Assembly (NCBI GenBank): GCA_020080175.1
Contig: JAGHQL010000113.1
Location: 23,220-87,219, forward strand
Direction: 5' to 3'
DNA from: Glutinoglossum americanum
Taxonomy: Eukaryota > Ascomycota > Geoglossomycetes > Geoglossales > Geoglossaceae
Length of the DNA: 64,000 bases
Below, piece by piece: positions 56,282 to 64,000 of the stretch. Made by a program: the position numbers and the translations under genes. How positions within the stretch are numbered: position 1 is the stretch's first letter; each line of letters opens with the position of its first letter. Under the pieces are notes generated by a model. That model did not search any database. It was not told the DNA's origin and saw only the letters and a program-made list of their open reading frames with translations.

Positions 56282-57931
56282 ATGCTTTCCCGCTTCGACG
56301 ATATTTCGGCTCGCTGCCAACCAGATATTCGCCAAATCTTACGAACAGCCGGGACTAAGCAATGTACGGTTCATCTAGAGGTGATCCCAAGAGATCCTCA
56401 ACAAAAAACGTACCTTGATGGAGAGCCAAGGGACGGTTTAGAGAATACCATCTATCCCTGGGGATCATTAACTAAGATAGTGGTGGCATCAGCACTCTCG
56501 GGAATCATCGACGTCTATGCTATTTCCGATCGGCCCGAACATGAAAGGTACAAACCCCTGCGGGAAGCTTGGGATAAACCTTTCGTCGAATGCTTTAATA
56601 AGGTCAGCGAGGTGAAGATGCCTAACCTGCTAGGCGAACCAACGGTTGGGGAACTGGTTATTCATTTTTCTGGCATCCCCCCAGTCAATCACATCATCAT
56701 GGCCCCTGACGGTACCCCATTGATGTCAAAAAGCGACTTTCCCGCAGTTGCCTGTCAACTCACTGCAGATACGTACGGCAAACCAAATTCGCCTCGCTCT
56801 AGATGGGAGTACAGTAACGGAAACACTATCCTGATCGGGCTTCTAATCGAAGCTGTTTCCCGGAAGTCGCTGCCTGAGATGGTCGACGAACTCGTGTTTA
56901 AGCAACTCGGGATGCAATCTGCCTACATGGGCACTAAACCAGATAACCCGAACGCGGCGATCCCTCACGAGGTATCGGCAGAAGGGGCGGTCCCTATCAT
57001 CCCTCCTGAAGCCCTTTCTGACCCGCTCTGCATGGCCGCGATGGGGGTCCATAGCAATATTCACGATATGGCAACCTTCTTCCGGTCGATTGTAGAGACG
57101 TTTCCCAGCGAAGGCACAAACCCTAAGCCCACGCTAATGGCCAGCCTCCTCAAGCGGTTCGCAGATGCGGGCCTTGAGGCATCCTACCGCTACTTCCCAT
57201 GTGGCGTTTACACGACCCTCGACACAACCATCCCGGGGAGTCAGTCTTCGAACCGAATGGTATCTCCACACGGTGAATCGTCGAACTACACCCTCGGTTT
57301 TGAACAACCCGGAAAAAAACCCATAGAGGTCTACTATCACGCTGGTACCATCAACGGCTTCGAGTGTTGCGTGTACATCATAAAAAGATATCGAACCCTT
57401 TTAATCGTCCAATCCAATACCTCTGGGTATGTTGACGCCACAGACCACATATCCCGGCTCATCCTCCAATCCCTCTTCGTACCTGACCCCCACGACAGCC
57501 GGTATATAGAGATCCCAGCGATGGCCGAGCTGGGAGCACAAGATCGCACTAGGCTCCTTGCGGAATTTACACAATCCCAATCGGCTAGCGACGATCATTC
57601 CGCAATTCCTTCAGAGCGCCTAGTCGGCACCTACACCCACGATAAATATTGCCAAACATTTCGCATCACGGAGAGAGAGGACAAACTGTGGGTGTATTGG
57701 CAGGGCGGTAAGGAGATAGGCGGTCACCCAGTGCTGTCTCAAGAGATGCAACTCCTACGCGTGAATACTCAACAAGTGCGGGTGAGGGTCCGGTATACTG
57801 TCGACCGCCTCCACGCGTGGAGGGACCTCGACTTTATGGTCATACGGGACAGCAACCAGCAAGTAACGTCGCTGGACAGGAAAGACCCAAACCCCCCGCA
57901 CAACCCTATTGCATTCGTCCGCTCCTCCTAA
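56282..57931 (+). CDS. Serine beta-lactamase-fold hydrolase/transpeptidase-like protein
   Basis: Intronless 549-residue frame from ATG 56282. It has the three catalytic motifs of the class C beta-lactamase/PBP4 (PF00144-type) fold: S62-L-T-K65 in 'YPWGSLTKIVV', Y177-S-N179 in 'RWEYSNGN', and H353-A-G355 in 'YYHAGTINGF'. The C-terminal ~130 residues form a separate beta-rich (lipocalin-like) domain ('ERLVGTYTHDKYCQTFRITE'), as in fungal members that sit in metabolite clusters or act as esterases. No signal peptide, so it is likely cytosolic. The substrate is unknown; Ser62 would form the acyl-enzyme. No breaks. The convergent and divergent neighbours are unrelated, so no cluster is evident. 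Confidence 0.88.
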   Translation: MLSRFDDISARCQPDIRQILRTAGTKQCTVHLEVIPRDPQQKTYLDGEPRDGLENTIYPWGSLTKIVVASALSGIIDVYAISDRPEHERYKPLREAWDKPFVECFNKVSEVKMPNLLGEPTVGELVIHFSGIPPVNHIIMAPDGTPLMSKSDFPAVACQLTADTYGKPNSPRSRWEYSNGNTILIGLLIEAVSRKSLPEMVDELVFKQLGMQSAYMGTKPDNPNAAIPHEVSAEGAVPIIPPEALSDPLCMAAMGVHSNIHDMATFFRSIVETFPSEGTNPKPTLMASLLKRFADAGLEASYRYFPCGVYTTLDTTIPGSQSSNRMVSPHGESSNYTLGFEQPGKKPIEVYYHAGTINGFECCVYIIKRYRTLLIVQSNTSGYVDATDHISRLILQSLFVPDPHDSRYIEIPAMAELGAQDRTRLLAEFTQSQSASDDHSAIPSERLVGTYTHDKYCQTFRITEREDKLWVYWQGGKEIGGHPVLSQEMQLLRVNTQQVRVRVRYTVDRLHAWRDLDFMVIRDSNQQVTSLDRKDPNPPHNPIAFVRSS

Positions 57932-58004
57932 GACTCCTCCCCTAATATACACTAGTGATTGCAAAGCTTTCACATCATTTTTCAACTTCTCGTTCTTTAT
58001 ACGC

Positions 58005-58045
58005 TTATAAGTGATACGTGATACATGATACGTGATACGCGATGC
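58005..58045 (+). repeat. Short GTGATACAT/CGTGATACG tandem repeat
   Basis: Four to five 8-9-bp units of (A/C)GTGATAC in a row, downstream of the hydrolase gene. The 58046-58696 stretch has no supported gene. Confidence 0.6.
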
Positions 58046-58696
58046 GTCTTTAATGCTGTACGTTCACCCGCTGCGGTGTTATTTGTTATGTATTCATCTA
58101 TTATTGTCTACCTTGATCTTTGCCCTGTTTGTATTCGCACCAAATACATCGTATCCGGTTGGTCGGATTTTCCTTGGGGAATGGGGATTTGTGGCTACTA
58201 TACAGTTCGCTTCCGTCATACAGAGTATGCGCAGCACAGATGCCGCCATGCATTAGCTTTCCCAATGTCTGCGAGCAAGTTGGAAGACTGTTCTTCCTGG
58301 CCTGGCGCATTCAACCCACATAGTTTCTACCGTGCGTGACTCAAGTTATTCTCCTTTGCGCCTAAACAGCCGCTTCTTTATTTATTTATGATGCAGGAAA
58401 AGTCTCCAATCTATTTTCATCTCTCGGAACTAGCGATGGCGAGGCGGCCAAGCCGCGCGCTTACAGATGAGTGGGCCACAAACATTGCAGCTTTTGCCGC
58501 CGCATCCAGTCATAAGGCGACATTACGTTGGAGTCGGCGCTTGCGTGTGCCGTGTTTGAGAATGCTGCCATGGATATGACTACGATATATAAATCTCCGA
58601 AAGGAATTCTAATTGTCTATCAGTCTATCCCCACTACCGGCCTTTGCTGATTCCCTATTCTTGTTGCGCTAGCATTTCCCCGCTGGAAAGAGATAA

Positions 58697-59930
58697 ATGG
58701 CACCCGAGCACGCTGTGACTGAACCCGCAGCAGCAGAGCCTCCGCCTCGGGAATCACTTTGGCGAACTCGAGAGCTGCTCGACGTGGTGAATCTCTACTC
58801 GCAAGATTCGGATCTGTGGGTCTTCCGTCGCTTCAACAAGTTGCATCTGTTCAACATCCTGTATCTCCAACGTCGGTTAAGGAATCTGGAGAAGGATCTG
58901 TTCCGGTTAATGGATGGCGATTGGTTGGTTAGGAACGACTCGGAGCAGGAAGAGGCTAGCCTCCATCGACTCATTACGGAGATTCGAGACACGCTAAAGC
59001 TATATGGTAAAGCATCCCCCAATCCCGAGAAAAATTCTAAAAAAAAAAAAAGCTTCCCGTGGCCTGCATAAATCCCACATTACAAATTGCTAACCTTATC
59101 TACCTATATACAATACACAGATGAGGCAACATCCGCTCAAATCCGAACCCGACAACACCGCAGCCCCCGTCCAAAAAAGGTCCGGGATCTTGCCCTGCTA
59201 ACGCGAAACAACTGCAGGATGCTCTGCAGTGAGCTAGGCATCCCATCCCACGACCACCGCCCCGCACCAAGCACCCTCGAGAAGGGATATAGCTCCTACT
59301 TCAACATCTTGCTGTCGGCAGAAAAGACGAAGAAGCAGCCAGACCCTTATACCGAGGCTGCAGAAGGACTGGCGTCGATAGCAGCGGTGGAGATGTCGTG
59401 GACGCATCGGTTTATAGGTGAGCATGGGTCGCTAAGGAAGATGTTTGCGAAGGTGACTAAATTATTAAAATACCAATTGGATTGACCCACCACCTCTCTA
59501 ACTCGTCTTAGGAAAATGCGGGTGATGGCGCGCTGTCTATCCTCATTTATTCAGAGAAAGCAATTCAGCGGGCAGAGATGATTGTCGTCAACGTCGGGTT
59601 TTGTTTCCTCCTAATCTGCCCTATCTTCCTACTGTCGTACCTCGAGGGCAAGGCGGCTAAGCTGGGCACCTTTGTGGCGTTTGTCCTCGCCGGCTCGGTC
59701 TTGACGTCGGGACTGATTAATGTGGGCAATATCGGCAGCTTGGCTGTCATGGCTGGGTAGGTGGCTAATATTCTATTACTGTCCCTGTCCTCTTCTAAAC
59801 CCTCTCTCGTCTTTTCCCCATCCAATGTGGTGGCTGCAGTGTGCTAATTTGGTGGTTGGGGTATTCGGGTTTATACAGGTATACAGCAATTCTCGTGGTG
59901 TTCCTGAGCAATAACATCAGCTCTATTTAG
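58697..59930 (+). CDS. DUF6594-type membrane protein
   Basis: Four exons, 58697-59006, 59121-59452, 59512-59756 and 59879-59930 (introns 114, 59 and 122 nt, phases consistent); 312 residues. N-terminal helices: 'WVFRRFNKLHLFNILYLQRR', LRNLEKDLFRLMDGD, DTLKLYDEATSAQ. A middle region follows with 'SWTHRFIGEH...LRKMFAK'. The C-terminus has three hydrophobic segments ('FCFLLICPIFLLSYLEG', 'GTFVAFVLAGSVLTSGL', 'YTAILVVFLSNN'). This helical-bundle plus C-terminal TM layout is that of the DUF6594 family, abundant in ascomycetes and of unknown function. The last TM helix lies in a 52-nt final exon. Confidence 0.78.
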
Positions 59931-60999
59931 ATTTCCACCTCAATAAGCCAGTCTTAAGGACCACATCTCTCAGTATCTCGGTTAGGGGAATTTTCTGGAA
60001 GCGCTTAGAACACCATCGTGATGAAGTCGGTCTCGTTTCTCGAGACGGATCAAGTGAAGGGAGGAAGGCGAGGATGTGTATTTACTGCTCCACCGAGCGG
60101 GAATCCGCGATGCACAGAGCATGCTTTTGTGGTCTGGGTGCGATGCTTATAGATACTGCGGCCAGAGATTTTTTTGTTGTTTGTGACCGAAGGAAGCCAA
60201 TTCTCCAGGCCATTCTCCTAAGCAGAGTTACACATACTTGATCTGATCCGTTACGCACTCAGCGGTCTCGCTTATCTCAACCAGTACCTAGACAGTAACT
60301 CTAGATCTTTATATACAAAGAGAGACGGCCGCGACAAATATATTTCCTTTTTGGCTTAGTAAACTGGCCAACTTATATCAAGAGCATTGAGGAACACACT
60401 CCTGGAGGTGCTTCGGATCGGATAGCCCGGGCTGTTCGAGAAGTGCGGTTAGACATGCAGATATCAAGCTAAAATATTTGATAAAACGGTAATCTGGGCC
60501 GGCATCAAATAGGCTAGTAGTTGTACTCCCTAAGATTAAGACGAAGAAAAACTAGAAGTGCAGGAGAGAGCGACGGCAATTTCCACGAGGGTACAGGCTG
60601 TTGAAAGCAGACCGGTCTGGTATTAGTGATGCCATAGATCCCCGGTCTTACTCCGGTGGTGACACCGGTACGGGGTCCCGAGATAGATGCGAGCGGTTAT
60701 CAGTACTAACATAAGTGCGCATTTCGGTAAGCGGCAAAACAAATGCCCTCAGTGAAGATGACAGAAAAATGGCTGTTCTCAAATTTCTAGTGTATGCCCC
60801 GGCAGAATTGCCATAATGAGCACCACCTCTTCCTAGAAGAACAATATATAGTGTAGACGCGGCCCTAGCCTGAAGCAAAATATGCAAAGGTAGACGATCC
60901 GGGCAGGTATTGTTCCCTCCGAGCTCTTGGAAAGGTCTAACTTTGGCCTAAACCAAGTATATTAGAGAAACCCACAACGTGTAAAAGAGGCGTCGTCAA
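59931..60999. other. Gene-free stretch
   Basis: No gene supported on either strand; frames are short and lack motifs. No repeat shared with other parts of the window. Confidence 0.45.
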
Positions 61000-63333
61000 C
61001 TACACGAGTGTTATTATCCGTCTCAGGGGATAGCGCGTCGTGGGGTTGTCAGATTCGGAATCTAGAACGCTTAATGACACATCCATGCTCGTATTGTCCT
61101 CGCTGTCTTCGTGGTCACCGCGGCTTCCCCTGCTTTGCGAATTAGAGCCACCTCCTAGAGCTTGTTGAACCTGTGCGGCACGGAGCGCTTCCACAGTTAA
61201 GGGTGTTCGAGCAGTAATCGCGTCTTGATCTGTCTGCTCAAGCTCGCGCTCAGGCTCACGGACGATGTGGTAGACCCTTGGTCTACGATGACCGGAACGG
61301 TTATTACTCTCAACAGAAACCTGTATGGGATTTGAATGCGACGACAGCCCCCTTGAGCGAGCGGATGCGCCCAGATGTCTGGGACGAGTTTGGGATTTAG
61401 GTTGCGGTGTCCTCGACATGTTGACCGTTGCTGCAGTTTCCCGCTGGGGGGGAATTGATGGCGTCCTCACAATTCTGAATCCAGTAGAGCTTGGGCCCGA
61501 CGAGTACTTAAGAATTGGCCGAGACGCCCTAGGTGGTGACGGCGCCCCATCGTGGGCTAGGCCGAGGCTCGCTTTGCGATCTTCTGGGGGTGCGGGGGAC
61601 CGTTTCTCCCCCTCGGGCCAGTATGACCCGCTTCCGGTGGCACCATATGGTGATGGTGTGGGAAGAGGAAAGTTCAATTGAGGCGGGGCTGTCGTACCAG
61701 GGGCTGGAGGGGGAAATGGCGAAGGCGGTGGCCCTCCTCGATACGAGCTCCGGGTGTGATACCTTCGCTGCCCTACATTTAGAGACACATTCGGACCACT
61801 ACGGTAACTACTAACGGGCCTAGTGGAAGGCATTGGGGGAAGCCTTCCCATGCAGAGCTTGCAATCGCAGGGGAACCAACTCCCGCCGTTGCTGCTGCTA
61901 AGAGGTAAGTGACTCATGTCCGATTGAGCGTCCAACGGAGAGGGTACTGGAGGATATTTTAGGGTTAACTTCTCACGAATGTAGCTAACTCGGTGGAACT
62001 CTTTCTCTGTCCATTTTCGGTCTGGTTTCCTGACGGGTGCTTCCTCCACCGCGGTGGGTTGTTGACACTCTGGCTCTGCATCATCTGGGAGTTCAACTAT
62101 TCTTTCTCGGTCGACAATCTCGTACTCAAACTGGCAAAGCCGACATCGGTTCATCTTGTTATCTCCAGCCGCCCCACTATTCCCTACTGCGCACCGCGGA
62201 CATGATTGATCAGACAGACCTGCAAGCGCTTGCAGGAGAATGCTCATCATAATAACTTTACCAGGGGCAATAGCAAGCTTCCATTCCTCTGTCTGTATGA
62301 CAGAGCCATCTGCTTGGTTCTGGAGCCGATACTCTAAGCTTTCGACTTTCTCGTGCCCGGGTAGACCACGGAACATGATAACGAGGGCATCATGGAAGGC
62401 CTAGTGAGGCGTTAGTAAATAGCGGTATGCCTCCAGTTCAACAGCAACGGACCTCCTTTGTGGAGCAAAACACAAGGGGTATGGATATGTTCCGGCCGAT
62501 GGCGTCTTGGAAATAGAGGGGAAGTTCGACCTCCCATGGGTTTCCGAGCGTTTTTGGAAGGGCCTCGTTTACGATTTTCATTAAATCGTAAAGCTCGGAA
62601 AGGCGAAGCTCAATCCCTGTGGTCGTAGCTGCAACTTGGTCTATCTTATGTTCCGCTCTATTAAGTACTTGGCTACCAACCGATAAGGAATTAGCATTGT
62701 CATGCTAGATGGGCAATGCTTAGGTAATGGCATGAAGTGAGGTAGGGGGAAGCTTGGTTATGACTATCTTGCCATTGATCGTTAGAAAGCTACGCAACTT
62801 ACTATTGAATGGTAACAGCGTACAGCCCAAAAGCCTCCACGTGCGACTTCAAATCCCTTTCTAGTTTAGAGACATCATCCTTCTTGAATGTCCAAGAGAT
62901 CTGCCGCAACGCCACTGAAATATCTCTACACTTCCCCTTCATGCTCCTCGGATTCAACAATGTCTGTGTATATTTATTTGTGCGCACCAAGAATCCCTCT
63001 AAGATGTCTTTGCAGCACTGGAGCTCGTGTCTAATCCCGTTTACTGTGGCGCGATCAGGCTCGCCAACACCTGAGCCTTGGTTGAACGAAAGCCCGAGGA
63101 AGACGTGGCATGCAGTCTGGAGGGAGTGATGTAGGGAGCTGAGACTTTTGATGAGATCGCGATAATCGGTAGAAGCGCCACGGGAGTCATTGAGTGCGCG
63201 GAGAACTTGCTGGGTAAGGTTGACTACAGCGATGAAATCGCCGACAGAGAAACTAATGCACTGTTAGAATAGCGATAAATCAAGGCACTTCCATCAAAGG
63301 CCGCTTCAAGACTGACCCAAACGGCAGTACCAT
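61000..63333 (-). CDS. Fungal N-terminal-domain protein with ubiquitin-like domain and disordered tail
   Basis: Start ATG 63333 (MVLPFG). A 64-nt intron (63253-63316) joins it to 'FSVGDFIAVVNLTQQVLRAL', the helical N-terminal domain typical of fungal signalling proteins. Later exons read 'RDISVALRQISWTFKKDDVS', 'RAEHKIDQVAATTTGIELRL' and 'LGNPWEVELPLYFQDAIGR'. After a ~55-nt intron comes 'AFHDALVIMFRGLPGHEKVE', a ubiquitin-like beta domain, then a CxxC...CxxC pair ('CPRCAVGN', 'CRLCQFEYE') and a long Pro/Ser/Arg-rich disordered tail to the stop at 61000. The joint near 62800 (after AVTIQ) could not be closed in frame; either a small exon is missed or there is an indel. The domain order is that of a widespread ascomycete family, probably scaffolds; function unknown. 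Confidence 0.72.
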
Positions 63334-63818
63334 CACTAAGTTGTCACTAGGTTGTCACTAGGCAGTTTCCCCAGCTTCCAAAGATGTCATTCTTGATAGA
63401 AAAGGATTCAAGTCGTGAGGCCGACACTAAGCCCCACCTGATCAGCATCCGATTAGCGATAGTGCCGCTTTGAGTCTACGTTATTGCAGTTAAATTAATG
63501 CCGAGACCCTACCCCAAGCATTAATCTAACCAGCTTGGGCAATTAGCAATAATTGCTGCTTTAAGGCGCCTAATGAACAGGCTTCTTTTAGGCCTCCTAT
63601 GCAGATGAATCGCCATAAAGAATAAGGGTCTACCATAGTTAGGCTCATACTAAGTGCATGGCCATGAGCACTCACAACACTACGCTAGGGGTTGCCATTG
63701 TATGGCACCTTACTTATATATATTAGATCTGCGGATTTTTTAAGCCGATGCTTGAGAATGGAAAAGAAGGGCACATGGGCTTCTTTGGCTTTTATGCGGT
63801 TTGTTCATAATAGGTAAT
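63334..63818. other. Promoter region and gene-free stretch
   Basis: Upstream region of the preceding minus-strand gene; no further gene. Two TTGTCACTAG direct repeats occur at about 63341-63363. Confidence 0.4.
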
Positions 63819-64000
63819 TGTTGTTGGTTATGCTCGTAGGTGCGGAATAGTAGCGGTCACAATGTATATAGGGTCTCGAATGGCTTAATAGAATTGAATT
63901 GATTGCTATATAATCTTGCGGACTCGCAGAGTCCTTATATGCTATGTGGTATGGAGTCTAGGCTGCCAACGGCCGACTCAGGGGCAAAAAAGGGGTAATT
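63819..64000 (+). mobile_element. LTR-A (copy 4), cut by the window end
   Basis: Starts TGTTGTTGGTTATGCTCG and follows the LTR-A consensus for 182 bp to the last base. Whether it is solo or the 5' LTR of a full element cannot be seen. Confidence 0.8.

Noticed and set aside
56282-57931. Metabolite gene cluster around the beta-lactamase-fold gene
   Set aside because: No synthase, oxidase, transporter or regulator gene lies next to it; the neighbours are a DUF6594 gene and gene-free DNA.
1-64000. tRNA or rRNA genes
   Set aside because: No cloverleaf with B-box-like GGTTCGANTCC and matching arms, and no rRNA-like conserved blocks, were recognised by eye. A tRNAscan run would be decisive.

Overview
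This is a piece of a filamentous ascomycete (Pezizomycotina) genome. Protein genes are intron-rich, with short GT...AG introns of about 44-122 nt and CTAAC/CTGAC-like branch sites. Several families are typical of these fungi: fungal Hsp70-like, CorA-like, F-box/ankyrin, hydrophobin, DUF6594 and pogo, FAR1/Mutator-like and Helitron elements. Many repeats are AT-rich and carry transition-type stop codons, as expected from repeat-induced point mutation (RIP). I do not assign a species. All gene models below were spliced by hand, and starts are ATG unless stated.

Left part (1-12.3 kb): the end of a TPR-type gene and a broken EH-domain gene lead into a ~10.5 kb composite bounded by 67-bp inverted repeats (1774-1840 and 12183-12249). 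The composite is a decayed FAR1/Mutator-like element. Inside it lie a nearly intact Helitron (about 2690-8371) with a second, intact gene on the opposite strand, a 181-bp MITE with TSD ACAT, and a solo LTR with TSD TTATG.

12.8-21.3 kb is a graveyard of ankyrin genes: an ankyrin/ZZ relic, a 17-repeat ankyrin gene fused to a CorA-like membrane domain with two apparent frameshifts, an ankyrin relic split by nested LTRs, and a small ankyrin relic. An intact three-exon hydrophobin-type gene follows (21506-21915). From 23 to 34.4 kb come a CorA-like gene, a four-TM protein, a RIP-degraded block with nested solo LTRs, a secreted protein with a signal peptide, and a conserved uncharacterised protein. 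An F-box/ankyrin gene is at 36.2 kb.

40-50 kb: a nine-exon Hsp70-like gene (intact) is head-to-head with a coiled-coil gene broken by a solo LTR and two Trp-to-stop changes. Next is a pogo-type transposase containing two insertions, one of them a triple LTR nest (LTR-C containing LTR-B containing LTR-C) with target-site duplications. From 50.7 kb to the end the sequence is richer in intact genes: a chitin-binding single-pass membrane protein, a serine beta-lactamase-fold hydrolase, a DUF6594 membrane protein and a ubiquitin-like-domain protein. The window ends inside another copy of LTR-A.

Four solo-LTR families are named here for convenience: LTR-A (~450 bp, TGTTGTTA...TAACAACA), LTR-B (~345 bp, TGTCAGG...TGTGACA/GTAACA), LTR-C (~660-770 bp, TGTTACGG...TCACA) and LTR-E (~350 bp, TGTTATGG...). 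Together the window looks like an accessory, transposon-rich region in which recognition-type and surface-protein genes are gained, amplified and broken.
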